This document shows positions 7,086 through 15,145 of a DNA stretch of 36,331 nucleotides, piece by piece; within the stretch, counting starts at the first letter, position 1, and each line of letters begins with the position of its first letter. This stretch comes from Bacillus sp. J33. Its GTDB lineage: Bacteria; Bacillota; Bacilli; Bacillales; Cytobacillaceae. The DNA lies in NCBI RefSeq assembly GCF_000518885.1, contig NZ_JAEL01000054.1, positions 181 through 36,511 on the forward strand. Direction: 5' to 3'. Below the pieces are notes generated by a model. The model saw only the letters and a list, made by a program, of their open reading frames with translations. It was not told the DNA's origin and searched no databases. The position numbers and the translations under genes were made by a program.

Positions 7086-8474
7086 CTATGCTTCTGCTTC
7101 AATTTTATTATCCATATCGCTATAGATCGTTCCATCAATTTCACCGGTAATTCGGCTAGTCAGAATGCCAGATGTCATTGCTCCGCTTACGTTTACAGCT
7201 GTACGGCCCATATCGATCAGCGGTTCAATCGATATCAGCAAGCCAGCCAATGCAATCGGAAGGTCTAATGCAGACAAAACAAGAATCGCTGCAAATGTTG
7301 CTCCGCCCCCTACACCTGCCACACCAAATGAACTGATTGCTACTATTAGAATGACAGAGAAGATAAACCCTGGTGAGAGCGGGTTGATTCCCACTGTCGG
7401 CGCAATCATGACTGCCAGCATCGCGGGATAGATACCTGCACATCCGTTCTGGCCGATGGAAAGTCCGAATGAGCCCGCAAAGTTAGCAATCCCCTCAGGG
7501 ACACCAAGTGATTTTTGCGTTTTTATATTCAAAGGCAATGCGCCTGCACTTGTTCTTGAAGTAAAAGCGAATGTTAAAACAGGAAATGCCTTTTTCATAT
7601 AAGTGATTGGATTTAAGCCGCTCATAGTCAGAAGCATCAAGTGAATTAAGAACATGATTCCAAGTGCCACATATGAAGCTACAACAAACTTACCCAAATT
7701 CAATATGCTGTTAAAATCACTCATTGCGACCGTTTTGGTCATAATTGCCAGAACACCATAAGGAGTTAAGCGCAGAATTAATGTTACTACACGCATAATG
7801 ATGGCATAAAATGCATCAACAATTTTTGCAAAAAGCTCTGCTTGCTCAGGTGCTTTTCTTCTGACGCCAACATATGCAAGCCCCAAAAATGCTGCAAAGA
7901 TCACTACTGATATCGTCGATGTTGGACGAGCCCCTGTAAAATCAAGAAATGGGTTTGCCGGAAGCAAATCAAGCATCTGCTGTGGAAAAGTTCTTCCTTC
8001 CATACCCTTATAGGTTTCTTCAAGCTGTTCTCCGCGTGCTGTTTCGGCATCGCCTCCGCTAATTTGCACTGCTTCCAAATCGAAGCCGACAGCAGTTGTA
8101 ATTCCAACTGCAGCAGCGACTGCTGTTGTACCTACTAACAATCCCAGAATCAGCACACTGATCTTCCCAATATTATTCGTTAATTTTAGTTTTGTAAAAG
8201 CTGCCAAAATTGAAATGAAAACAAGCGGCATGACAATCATCTGCAGAAACTTCACATAGCCGCCGCCGACTAAATTAAACCAGTCAGCCGATTTGGCAAT
8301 AATGTCTGAGCCTGCACCATAAATAAGCTGAAGTGCAAATCCAAACAAAACCCCTAACCCAAGTGCCGTGAAAACTCGTTTCGAAAAAGATATATGCTTT
8401 TTTTGCATATAAAACAAGCCAGAAATAAGCAATAGCATAATGGCAATATTTAAAACCAAAAGACCTGTAGCCAT
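7086..8474 (-). CDS. tcyP: L-cystine symporter TcyP (DAACS family)
   Basis: This 462-aa membrane transporter belongs to the dicarboxylate/amino acid:cation symporter family and matches B. subtilis TcyP in length. Signatures include GGGYVKFLQMIVMPLVFISI, the serine-rich re-entrant segment FAFTSRTSAGALPLNI, and the substrate-site regions SIGQNGCAGIYPAMLAV and FGVAGVGGGATFAAILVLSA. It imports L-cystine, a sulfur source, using an ion gradient. I chose ATG at 8474 because AGGAGG lies 9 bases upstream; an in-frame ATG at 8492 is part of that ribosome site. A strong sigma-A promoter with palindromes lies upstream. In B. subtilis tcyP is controlled by CymR; whether that holds here is not shown. Confidence 0.9.
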   Translation of the reverse strand: MATGLLVLNIAIMLLLISGLFYMQKKHISFSKRVFTALGLGVLFGFALQLIYGAGSDIIAKSADWFNLVGGGYVKFLQMIVMPLVFISILAAFTKLKLTNNIGKISVLILGLLVGTTAVAAAVGITTAVGFDLEAVQISGGDAETARGEQLEETYKGMEGRTFPQQMLDLLPANPFLDFTGARPTSTISVVIFAAFLGLAYVGVRRKAPEQAELFAKIVDAFYAIIMRVVTLILRLTPYGVLAIMTKTVAMSDFNSILNLGKFVVASYVALGIMFLIHLMLLTMSGLNPITYMKKAFPVLTFAFTSRTSAGALPLNIKTQKSLGVPEGIANFAGSFGLSIGQNGCAGIYPAMLAVMIAPTVGINPLSPGFIFSVILIVAISSFGVAGVGGGATFAAILVLSALDLPIALAGLLISIEPLIDMGRTAVNVSGAMTSGILTSRITGEIDGTIYSDMDNKIEAEA

Positions 8475-8527
8475 TGGTATGATCCTCCTCATGAAAAAAT
8501 ATTTTAATAGTATTTTAATAATGTCTA

Positions 8528-8556
8528 ACTATAATACATGTATTCCTATGCGTCAA
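8528..8556 (-). promoter_or_regulatory. Promoter of tcyP
   Basis: On the minus strand: TTGACG (-35, 8551-8556), a 17-bp spacer, then TATAGT (-10, 8528-8533). The spacer contains the perfect palindrome ATACATGTAT (8534-8543), a candidate operator. Confidence 0.7.
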
Positions 8557-8560
8557 GTCG

Positions 8561-8585
8561 GAATTGAAGAGCATTTCTTCAATTC
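8561..8585. promoter_or_regulatory. Inverted repeat just upstream of tcyP -35
   Basis: GAATTGAAGA and TCTTCAATTC are perfect 10-bp arms around a 5-bp spacer, 4 bp upstream of the -35 hexamer. No T tract follows on the minus strand, so it is more likely a protein-binding site than a terminator. Confidence 0.5.
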
Positions 8586-8589
8586 TTCT

Positions 8590-8840
8590 AATGTGTGTAT
8601 TAAGTATATTCAATTAGGGTAAAGAACGTTCAAGTATTATTTATTTCTTCTTTGTACATTTACAGCCTAAAGAAAAATGCATGTCGGAATTTGTCCTATA
8701 TTCAAATATGTTCAGAGCTTCAGTGGGCTATTTCTTTTGAAAAGGACGGTTATTACAATAATGGACTTACTGCTTAACATCCATTTTTTGAGCAGCAGGC
8801 AAAAAGTAAATAAAGGAACCCTCATTTATCTGCCTTTGTA
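8590..8840. other. Intergenic stretch with no gene seen
   Basis: Between the tcyP control region and the proC terminator. I see no convincing ribosome site, coding pattern or structured RNA on either strand. A frame on the + strand (8677-8949) runs through the terminator hairpin and has non-coding composition. Confidence 0.5.
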
Positions 8841-8841
8841 T

Positions 8842-8882
8842 CCCAAAAAGAAGCCCTGCATAAATAATTATGCGGGCTTCTT
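8842..8882 (-). terminator. Terminator of proC
   Basis: A long hairpin: AAGAAGCCCTGCATAA pairs with TTATGCGGGCTTCTT, and on the minus strand a run of five T follows. It starts about 63 bases past the proC stop. Confidence 0.8.
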
Positions 8883-8945
8883 GGTTCTGCACCTATATAT
8901 TTGTTTGGTTTTTCTGGACGTATTTCTAACATGGCCATCCTCTTT

Positions 8946-9770
8946 CTAAATCTTATTTTTCGAGAGGAGGTTTGTTTTTACAGAGCATTTTTCCATCGCT
9001 GACAATACAGCCGAACGGAACCCCTTATTTTCCAGCTCAGCTACAGCTTCAATCGTTGCCCCTCCTGGAGTGCAAACCTGGTCCTTTAATTCTCCCGGGT
9101 GCTTTCCCGTTTCCAGCACCATTTTGGCAGCGCCCAAGACAGCCTGAGCGGCCAGCTGATAAGATTGATCCCTAGGAAGCCCTGCTTTTACACCTCCATC
9201 TGCCAGCGCTTCAATAAACATATAAACATAGGCGGGTGAAGAGCCGCTTATGGCTGGAATAGCATCCATCATCTTTTCATCCATTACCGCTGCTCTGCCT
9301 ATACTTGAAAAAATTTGGACTACTTCATCCAGCTCCTCTGCAGATACTGAAGTATTTGCTGCGAGTACGCTCATTCCTTCCCCAACTAAAGATGGAGTGT
9401 TTGGCATAGAACGAATTGCCTTTATTTTTTTGCCAAAGGCTTTTTCCATAAAATCCAGACTAATTCCAGCGGCAATCGTTATGATGATTGCATCTGGCCT
9501 TATGCAATCCTTGATTTCATTAATAACAGTGCCATGAAGGTCAGGCTTAATAGCAAGAAATAATATATCTGCTTCTGCCGCAGCCTCTTTATTGGAGAAA
9601 CTGGTTTGAATATCCAGCCTGTTTTTCACATCCATAAGTCTGTCTTCCGTTTTGGCAGTTGCAATAATCTGTCCAGCAGGAATCAATTTTGATTTTAATA
9701 TTCCTCCAATGATGGCCTGTGCCATTTTCCCGCAGCCAATAAAACCAATTTTCTTATCCAAATACTTCAC
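8946..9770 (-). CDS. proC: Pyrroline-5-carboxylate reductase
   Basis: This 274-aa enzyme reduces 1-pyrroline-5-carboxylate to L-proline with NAD(P)H, the last step of proline synthesis. The N-terminal dinucleotide motif is IGFIGCGKMAQAI (residues 8-20). The family signature near the C-terminus (GLPRDQSYQLAAQAVLGAAK, then HPGELKDQVCTPGGATI) is intact, with the SGSSPAY substrate loop at mid-length. The start is ambiguous. GTG at 9770 is only 2 bases from AAGGAG, whereas TTG at 9761 is 10 bases from the same site and gives the common N-terminus MDKKIGFIGCGKM. Monocistronic, with its own terminator. Bacillaceae often have several paralogues (ProG, ProH, ProI); which one this is cannot be said. 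Confidence 0.9.
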   Translation of the reverse strand: MKYLDKKIGFIGCGKMAQAIIGGILKSKLIPAGQIIATAKTEDRLMDVKNRLDIQTSFSNKEAAAEADILFLAIKPDLHGTVINEIKDCIRPDAIIITIAAGISLDFMEKAFGKKIKAIRSMPNTPSLVGEGMSVLAANTSVSAEELDEVVQIFSSIGRAAVMDEKMMDAIPAISGSSPAYVYMFIEALADGGVKAGLPRDQSYQLAAQAVLGAAKMVLETGKHPGELKDQVCTPGGATIEAVAELENKGFRSAVLSAMEKCSVKTNLLSKNKI

Positions 9771-9858
9771 ATCTCCTTATGTATTGCTTTTGCTATTATA
9801 CTTTACAAACATTCGCTATAACAAAGGCTCTTTTCTCATAGATTGTTGTTTTTACTCA

Positions 9859-9922
9859 TTAATTTTGCCCGTTGGTTAAACTTAGTTTACTATTGCAGGA
9901 ACAAAACTTTACGATAACAGCC
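9859..9922. repeat. Solo short copy of the dispersed repeat
   Basis: A 64-bp unit running from TTAATTTTGCC through GTTGGTTAAACTTAG to ACAAAACTTTACGATAACAGCC, closely matching 126-190. It lies between proC and the glycosylase gene. The rest of the 316-bp gap shows only an AT-rich leader and the ribosome site of the next gene. Confidence 0.55.
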
Positions 9923-10086
9923 ATAACAAAAAACTTTGTCCTGCATGGGTATGGTTATGCAGAAATGGTACAGGGTAATAGGATAGAAATAGGGAGGCAG
10001 TTTGAAAGAAGCTCAATGTATTCGTTCTGCAAAGGGCTTCTCTTTTGCTGTATCTTACTGACAAAAAAAAGCTTGGAGAGATATTT

Positions 10087-10731
10087 ATGTATGATAAAGA
10101 TCTAAATTTTGATTTCCCTTATAACCCGCTTCCGGAAGACTTCTTTTGCCAGCCTACACTCGTTTTAGCTAAGGCATTATTGGGCTGCCTATTAATAAAA
10201 AAAACAGAAGAAGGAATTGCCTCTGGCTATATCGTTGAGACTGAGGCATATATGGGGCCGGAAGACCGGGCAGCACACAGCTTTGGTAACAGGAGGACGA
10301 AACGGACTGAAATTATGTTCAGCAAGCCTGGAGTTGCCTATACATATGTCATGCATACCCACTGTTTAGTAAACGTAGTCAGCGGACCAGAAGAAAAACC
10401 GGAAGCTATTTTAATAAGGGCGGTCGAGCCAGTTAATGGGCTTGAACTAATGAAGAAACGGAGGAACATGGAGAATCCGAAAAATCTGACCAATGGACCT
10501 GGGAAATTAACCAAAGCCTTAGGAATAACAATGGATGACTATGGCCGCCCCTTTTCAGAACCCCCTCTAATGCTCGCAAAAGGGGCTGCTCCACATGAAA
10601 TCTCCCGGGGGAAGCGGATTGGAATTGAGAACTCAGGAGAGGCCAAAGATTATCCATGGAGATATTGGATTACCGGCAACCCTTATGTTTCGCGTCAAGG
10701 AAAGAAAGTTGATATACATAGAAGCACATAA
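10087..10731 (+). CDS. aag: 3-methyladenine DNA glycosylase (AAG/MPG family)
   Basis: This 214-aa base-excision repair enzyme removes 3-methyladenine and related alkylated or deaminated purines. The core family segment is clear: GYIVETEAYMGPEDRAAHS, with Glu53 as the probable catalytic base and Tyr55 as the residue that inserts into DNA, by comparison with human AAG Glu125 and Tyr127. It continues NRRTKRTEIMFSKPGVAYTY and NGPGKLTKALGI. The start ATG at 10087 has GGAGAG about 8 bases upstream; an earlier in-frame ATG lacks one. The usual YGMH/YGxY stretch reads VMHTHC here, a modest departure. It stands alone and is followed by a large hairpin shared with the convergent antiporter gene. Confidence 0.88.
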   Translation: MYDKDLNFDFPYNPLPEDFFCQPTLVLAKALLGCLLIKKTEEGIASGYIVETEAYMGPEDRAAHSFGNRRTKRTEIMFSKPGVAYTYVMHTHCLVNVVSGPEEKPEAILIRAVEPVNGLELMKKRRNMENPKNLTNGPGKLTKALGITMDDYGRPFSEPPLMLAKGAAPHEISRGKRIGIENSGEAKDYPWRYWITGNPYVSRQGKKVDIHRST

Positions 10732-10793
10732 ATTTCATTAACTTTTTATGCTGCTGTAAACGGAAAAAGAGAACTCCACATTTCTTTGAAAGA

Positions 10794-10855
10794 TGATAAA
10801 AACAAACCGGAAGAGCCGCTCCTCTTTCATTAGGAGAGTACGGCTCTTTCGGTTT
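10794..10855. terminator. Long bidirectional terminator hairpin
   Basis: AAACCGGAAGAGCCG and CGGCTCTTTCGGTTT form a roughly 15-bp stem with one mismatch and an internal second stem (CTCCT/AGGAG). On the minus strand GTTTTT follows. It overlaps the stop codon of the antiporter gene. Confidence 0.75.
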
Positions 10856-11993
10856 AATTATGATTTTTTTCCAGTTTTGACTTATACCTGGATATCAATT
10901 GGAACATAAGCATTCCAATTAAGGCAGCAATTAAAATATAAGCACCCGCAAATACCTTAAGCCCTCCTGTTGCCAATCCGCCAATAATAACTGAAAATTC
11001 TCCCCTTGAAGTTAATGAGAATCCCGACTTAAGCGATTCTGCTTTAGTTAAGCCATACCATTGTCCGCCAAAATATCCGACAGCAAGCTTATGGATAATC
11101 GACCATATAACTATAACTGCCAGAAGACCGAGAGACGGGATTTCTTCCTTGAATTCCAGTGAGAGGCCAAAGTGAAGAAAGAAAAATGGAAGAAAGAGGT
11201 TTCTAACCGGCAGAACAACTTCCTCAACTTTATCTTTAACTGCTGTGCCTGCAAGCATGATACCAGCAAGAAAAGCGCCTATTACCTCAGAAAGCCCGAG
11301 GAATACTGCAAAACCGCCATAAGTAATTGCAACTCCCAACACCAGAATTAAAAAAGAATCCTCATTGGCAACTTTTTTCATCCAATGCTGAGCCTTATGA
11401 AACACAATTCTGCTCATTACAATAGCAATCCCGGCTAAAATGGCAACCTTTATAAAAATTAAAAGGAAATCTGTAATGGAGAAGCTTCCTCCGTTTAAAC
11501 CAATTAAGACCGTTACAAGGATGGGAGCGACTAGATCTTCAAAAATCAAAAGGGATAGTATATACTCGGAATCTTTGTCTTCAAGGCGATTTTTGCTTTC
11601 CAGCAATTTGACGGTAATAGAGGAACTGGTTGCATATACAAGTCCACCTATTAATAGCGATACATAAAAGCTTTGGCCAGCGAGATAAACAATTCCTGTT
11701 GTTACCCCAACCCCAAGCAGGACATCCAGCAGCCCAGACCTCCAAACTCTCTTTCCATTTTTCCGCAATTCACGAACTGAAAATTTCTTTCCTAGCAGGA
11801 AGAATAGGAGAATTAAGCCGATTTCACCAGCAACTTCAATTACTTTAGTATCGTGAAAATATCCAAAGAAGCCGATTCCTGCCCCTAATATAATATATAT
11901 AACAATATCGGGAATCCTTAATATTTTTATTCCGATTAATGCAGTTATAAATAAGACAAGAAAGATTATCCCTATTGCAAGAGGCATGTTCAT
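10854..11993 (-). CDS. Cation:proton antiporter, CPA2 (KefB/GerN-like) membrane domain
   Basis: This 379-aa protein consists of the Na_H_Exchanger membrane domain with about 12 helices and no C-terminal TrkA-N/RCK domain. Recognisable segments are IPDIVIYIILGAGIGFFGY near residue 27, the conserved SLLIFEDLVAPILV stretch with its acidic E-D pair, and SLTSRGEFSVIIGGLA near the end. CPA2 proteins exchange K+ or Na+ for H+; GerN-type members act in spore germination, but the ion and role here are not established. ATG at 11993 has only a weak, distant site (GGGATGAT), so the start is less certain than the fold. Monocistronic. Confidence 0.8.
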   Translation of the reverse strand: MNMPLAIGIIFLVLFITALIGIKILRIPDIVIYIILGAGIGFFGYFHDTKVIEVAGEIGLILLFFLLGKKFSVRELRKNGKRVWRSGLLDVLLGVGVTTGIVYLAGQSFYVSLLIGGLVYATSSSITVKLLESKNRLEDKDSEYILSLLIFEDLVAPILVTVLIGLNGGSFSITDFLLIFIKVAILAGIAIVMSRIVFHKAQHWMKKVANEDSFLILVLGVAITYGGFAVFLGLSEVIGAFLAGIMLAGTAVKDKVEEVVLPVRNLFLPFFFLHFGLSLEFKEEIPSLGLLAVIVIWSIIHKLAVGYFGGQWYGLTKAESLKSGFSLTSRGEFSVIIGGLATGGLKVFAGAYILIAALIGMLMFQLISRYKSKLEKNHN

Positions 11994-12104
11994 ATGCAGT
12001 TTATCATCCCTTTTTATATTTTATGGATTACCATTACCCCTTTCCTCCTAAATTCACTCCTGTAAGATAGGACCAGTCTGATGTCCCGTCAAGTGTCTTC
12101 CGAT

Positions 12105-12129
12105 AAAATTCGACAGGTACCTGGTACCT
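12105..12129. repeat. GGTACC palindrome motif, copy A
   Basis: AAAATTCGACAGGTACCTGG continues to GGTACCT. Apart from two bases after AAAATTCGA it is the same as 24857-24880, and its ACAGGTACCTGGTNCC part recurs in the terminator at 7053-7083. No gene overlaps it. Confidence 0.5.
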
Positions 12130-12260
12130 AAAGGAATTTGTCGATAAAAAAACAAGCTATTTCACTGGACTTTTTTCATTTAAGCGTTTATTTTACAATA
12201 AAAAGGCAATATTCTTTGTATGAGATAACAATTAACAAAACGGAATGGGATGGTGTTACG

Positions 12261-12455
12261 ATGGCAGATAAGAAGAATATGAAAGTTCCTAGCAAAGAAT
12301 TAAATATTGGTGCGAATGTATCATTAAACGGCCTGGTAACAGCTGTTTTTGATAATATGGTTCATGTTCAGATTGGTGCTAAAATAGTTACAGTTCATGT
12401 GAAAGATCTATACTCTGGACTTAATCAGTCTTTATTGAAGAATCAGCAGGCATAA
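12261..12455 (+). CDS. Small conserved protein, possibly DUF2187/YkvS-like
   Basis: This 64-aa protein starts MADKKNMKVPSKELNIG. Its second half reads as a compact beta-barrel (IGANVSLNGLVTAVFDN, then MVHVQIGAKIVTVHVKDL), resembling the small YkvS/DUF2187 proteins of Bacillus. No catalytic motif is visible. ATG at 12261 was preferred over an in-frame upstream ATG at 12138 because the upstream part has non-coding composition; the ribosome site (GGGATGGTG) is weak. A strong terminator follows, supporting a real gene. Function unknown. Confidence 0.6.
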   Translation: MADKKNMKVPSKELNIGANVSLNGLVTAVFDNMVHVQIGAKIVTVHVKDLYSGLNQSLLKNQQA

Positions 12456-12481
12456 CATCCACCATCTCTATAAGAATATAC

Positions 12482-12517
12482 AGGAGGAGCAAATCATGAA
12501 CTGCTCCTCCTTTTTTT
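12482..12517 (+). terminator. Terminator of the small DUF2187-like gene
   Basis: AGGAGGAGCA and TGCTCCTCCT form a perfect 10-bp stem followed by seven T. Confidence 0.9.
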
Positions 12518-12732
12518 GGCTCTGTTAAATTTGCCTGTTGATTGCCACGGGGCACTCAAGCGTTCAGCGGGAGAACCCGACGCTCCTCAGTTCATTCGCA
12601 ACTGCGGACTTTGAATAAGCTTCCCCGAATGCACACCGCGTCGTAAGAAAATGCGTATGCATTTTCGCGGGATTATCATCTTCCGCTCCACTCAACAGGG
12701 TGCTAGAATCAACAATAAGCTATAACACAGCC
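12518..12732. mobile_element. MITE-like element, second full copy
   Basis: A 215-bp element with inverted ends GGCTCTGTTAAA (left) and GGCTGTGTTATA (inward from the right). It is the reverse complement of the element at 2770-3013: shared blocks include TTAAATTTGCCTGTTGATT, CGACGCTCCTC, AATAAGCTTCCCCGA and GCATTTTCGCGGGATTA. It begins right after the T tract of the preceding terminator and ends 7 bp before the hom stop codon. The flanking 8-mers are both T-rich but not identical (CTTTTTTT and TTGTTTTT). Confidence 0.65.
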
Positions 12733-12739
12733 TTGTTTT

Positions 12740-13957
12740 TTATACCGGCTGGACTTGACCGGCCTGAGCTTCAGAAAACTGATAGTCTCCGAGTATTTGA
12801 TACGCGGTAAGTTTTTGACATGCTATTGAAGAAATGGCAGCTTCTGATGCTTTTACAATCACAGCATTATCTGAAGAACAGCCTAAGAATTCGAAACCAT
12901 TTGGAAGTTCAAGGCTGTGTGTATCCCCTAGAAGAGCCCAAACCGGCATTACTGCCTCTTCCCCTTTAGCTTTTCCTTCTTCAAAAACATCCGGAAAATC
13001 ATTCGCATCAAGATGGATCAAGTCTTCTACAATCGCACTTGCTGTTGGAAACATGCCCGCTCCCGGGCCTTGAAGACTAATATTCCCTACAATATCCGCA
13101 TCTATGGAAACGGCATTTTGAACACCCTCAACTCTATACAAAGGATGCGATTCCCCAACAAGGACTGGTTTAACTTCACATCGAACAGCGTCCTTGTTCC
13201 ACTCCAGCGAAGCCACATGTTTAAACCTTAGACCAAGGGATGAGGCAATATCGATTTGTTCTGAAGTGATATCCGTAATTCCTAATCTAGTCGATCTCCC
13301 CCAATCCGGTCCCTTGCCAAAAACGAGTTCACTCAGAACAACCGCCTTATAAAAAGCATCATACCCTTCAATATCATTTTCAGGGTCGGCTTCTGCATAG
13401 CCTTTTTCCTGAGCAATTTTCAAAGCAGCTTCAAATGAAAGCCTCTCCTCACGCATACTGGTTAAAATAAAATTTGAGGTGCCATTTAAGATTCCTTCAA
13501 TTCTTTCAACTTTATTTGCGTTGAGCAGCCTCTTAAGGGTCTGGATAATCGGAATTCCGCCTCCTACTGTCGCTTCAAAGCCCAAAGAGACATTATGCTT
13601 TTTGGCCAATGTTTTTAATTCGCTTCCATGATGGGCAAACATTTCTTTGTTGGCCGTAATCACATGACAGCCTCTTAATATAGCCTGGCGCATATATGTA
13701 TAGCCCGGCTCCTTGCCAACGATCGCATCAATTACCACATCAAGCTTGGGAAGATCTATTATCTTTTGAAAATCATCAGTCAAAAGAACTTCCTTTTCTG
13801 GCAAGGCATGCTTTTCAATATTCTTTACAAGAATTGCAGTGACCTTTACCTCTTTTCCGGTTATTGCCTGAAGCCGCTCCTGATGTTTGTTTATAGTTTC
13901 ATAGACACCTTTTCCTACTGTTCCAAATCCCAAAAGGCCAACTGTTATCACTGACAT
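12740..13957 (-). CDS. hom: Homoserine dehydrogenase
   Basis: This 405-aa enzyme reduces aspartate 4-semialdehyde to homoserine, the branch point to methionine and threonine. Motifs: Rossmann GFGTVGKG at residues 10-17, VITANKE at 100-106 (Lys105), the homoserine site GGGIP with NGTSNFIL, and the catalytic stretch EADPENDIEGYDAFYK at about 189-204. The C-terminal tail after about residue 320 is short and I do not see a standard ACT domain; B. subtilis Hom is about 430 aa with one. It starts at ATG 13957 behind AGGGGG. A SAM-I riboswitch precedes it, so methionine status should control it. No thrC, thrB or met gene is adjacent, so it may be a methionine-dedicated copy (inference). Confidence 0.9.
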   Translation of the reverse strand: MSVITVGLLGFGTVGKGVYETINKHQERLQAITGKEVKVTAILVKNIEKHALPEKEVLLTDDFQKIIDLPKLDVVIDAIVGKEPGYTYMRQAILRGCHVITANKEMFAHHGSELKTLAKKHNVSLGFEATVGGGIPIIQTLKRLLNANKVERIEGILNGTSNFILTSMREERLSFEAALKIAQEKGYAEADPENDIEGYDAFYKAVVLSELVFGKGPDWGRSTRLGITDITSEQIDIASSLGLRFKHVASLEWNKDAVRCEVKPVLVGESHPLYRVEGVQNAVSIDADIVGNISLQGPGAGMFPTASAIVEDLIHLDANDFPDVFEEGKAKGEEAVMPVWALLGDTHSLELPNGFEFLGCSSDNAVIVKASEAAISSIACQKLTAYQILGDYQFSEAQAGQVQPV

Positions 13958-14008
13958 ATTTGCATTCCCCCTGCTTTGTAAATTTACCTTCCACACCTTT
14001 GGCAGCAC

Positions 14009-14047
14009 AAAAAACCCCTTCTGCCTATAACAGACAAGAAGGGGTTT
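14009..14047 (-). terminator. Riboswitch expression platform (intrinsic terminator)
   Basis: On the minus strand AACCCCTTCT pairs with AGAAGGGGTT and is followed by six T, about 50 bp before the hom start. It is the regulated terminator of the SAM riboswitch: SAM binding should favour it and stop transcription. Confidence 0.85.
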
Positions 14048-14071
14048 GAATTAACGTACAGTCCATTCCGC

Positions 14072-14177
14072 CTTCTCATCTTCGGAAATAAATTTCCTCT
14101 GAATTTGGCACCGGGCATGAATATGCTGGTTGCCGAGGCTTCATTGGGTCAGTCCCTCCGCCTCTCTTGATAAGAAG
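14072..14177 (-). ncRNA. SAM-I (S-box) riboswitch aptamer
   Basis: On the minus strand the conserved S-box core is plain: CTTATCAAGAGAGG, then GGAGGGACTG, AATGAAGCC, CGGCAACC and GGTGCCAAATTC. The P1 helix closes between CTTCTTATC (14169-14177) and GATGAGAAG (14072-14080) with one G-U pair. It lies between a sigma-A promoter and the terminator ahead of hom. S-box RNAs bind S-adenosylmethionine and turn off methionine genes. Confidence 0.95.
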
Positions 14178-14205
14178 TTTCTCAGTATTTAAATTAATTA
14201 GATAA

Positions 14206-14234
14206 ATCATAAACATATAAATGAACTTCGTCAA
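14206..14234 (-). promoter_or_regulatory. Promoter of the SAM riboswitch-hom transcript
   Basis: On the minus strand: TTGACG (14229-14234), a 17-bp spacer and TATGAT (14206-14211), placing the transcript start about 25 bp before the aptamer. Confidence 0.7.
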
Positions 14235-14270
14235 CCACTTTTTGAAAATTTGCTGTTTAAATTAATTTCA

Positions 14271-14906
14271 CTAATCAAAAGTATGATCAGGATCTTCATA
14301 TACGATTTCAAGAAAATGCTTAAGAATTCTGGCAGTAAGCCCCCATATGACTTTGTCTTCAAAATAGTAAAATACTTCTTCTACCTTTCTGGTTTGCCAA
14401 TTATAATTTTCCCCTCCAACGATTAAGTCAAAAGGGAAATTTTTTTCAGGTTCCACCTTAAAATTCACATGGTACGTTTCCGGCTTCACTTCCTTGAGAA
14501 ATGCAAGGGGAACGGTAAACACTTCTTCCACTTCGTCCGGGTTCGGGACAATCTGGTTTGGGGTTTTAATGATGCCTGCAAAAGGATAAATGATCTGTCC
14601 AAATGAGATCATGTAATCTAATGGGGAAATATTCGTAATGCTGTCTTCACTTATGCCAAGTTCTTCAGAGGTCTCACGGATTGCAGTATGCTCCTCATCC
14701 CTATCCCCTGGATCAATCCTTCCGCCGGGAAAACATACCTCACCAGGCTGTCTCCTCAACTGGAGTGAGCGCACTTCAAAAAGAACATGTATTTCATCAT
14801 TTATTTCCACCAGCGGAAGCAAAATGGCAAACTTCGCAAACCGCTCACTCCCTAAAATAATGGGTGTCCGACTCTTCAGCCTATCAGCCAGCTTCTCAAT
14901 CTCCAT
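14271..14906 (-). CDS. Nudix hydrolase, CoA pyrophosphatase (NuCoA) type
   Basis: This 211-aa Nudix protein carries the NuCoA signature before the Nudix box (LFEVRSLQLRRQPGEVCFP). The box itself is GGRIDPGDRDEEHTAIRE followed by TSEELGI at residues 61-85, with the one-residue longer spacing (D, eight residues, RE) seen in CoA-type members. These enzymes cleave CoA or its derivatives to phosphopantetheine and 3',5'-ADP, and may clear oxidised CoA. Metal-binding Glu78, Glu81 and Glu82 are present. ATG at 14906 follows GGAGGTG. It is upstream of, and in the same direction as, the hom riboswitch transcript, but that has its own promoter. Confidence 0.85.
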   Translation of the reverse strand: MEIEKLADRLKSRTPIILGSERFAKFAILLPLVEINDEIHVLFEVRSLQLRRQPGEVCFPGGRIDPGDRDEEHTAIRETSEELGISEDSITNISPLDYMISFGQIIYPFAGIIKTPNQIVPNPDEVEEVFTVPLAFLKEVKPETYHVNFKVEPEKNFPFDLIVGGENYNWQTRKVEEVFYYFEDKVIWGLTARILKHFLEIVYEDPDHTFD

Positions 14907-14981
14907 CTATCCACCTCCAGCAGCAAGTTCCAGATAATAGAATGATATCTTCATCATACTGTATTCACAGGGATTTATTAA

Positions 14982-15122
14982 TTCATACGGCTTGCAGTTG
15001 ATAAATATTTCAGAAATCAACTCTGTATTGCCTTTCTTAACAATGTTTTTGATGGAAAATATGTTTTACTCACGGACCGTAATGTGACTGATCAAGTGGA
15101 TTGGGATGAACGAAAAACTTAG
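14982..15122 (+). pseudogene. Remnant of a small gene lacking a start codon
   Basis: A 46-codon open stretch on the + strand ends in the protein-like sequence NNVFDGKYVLLTDRNVTDQV, continues DWDERKT and stops at 15120-15122. It has no ATG, GTG or TTG near its beginning and is preceded in frame by a stop. A terminator-like hairpin follows on the same strand (15146-15174). Together these suggest the 3' part of a decayed gene. I do not recognise the family, and chance is not excluded. Confidence 0.35.
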
Positions 15123-15145
15123 GAAGGGGTAAAAGCATAAATTGA

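Noticed and set aside
9872..10105. A 77-aa + strand frame before the glycosylase gene
   Set aside because: It begins inside the dispersed repeat and overlaps the true start of the glycosylase; composition is non-coding.
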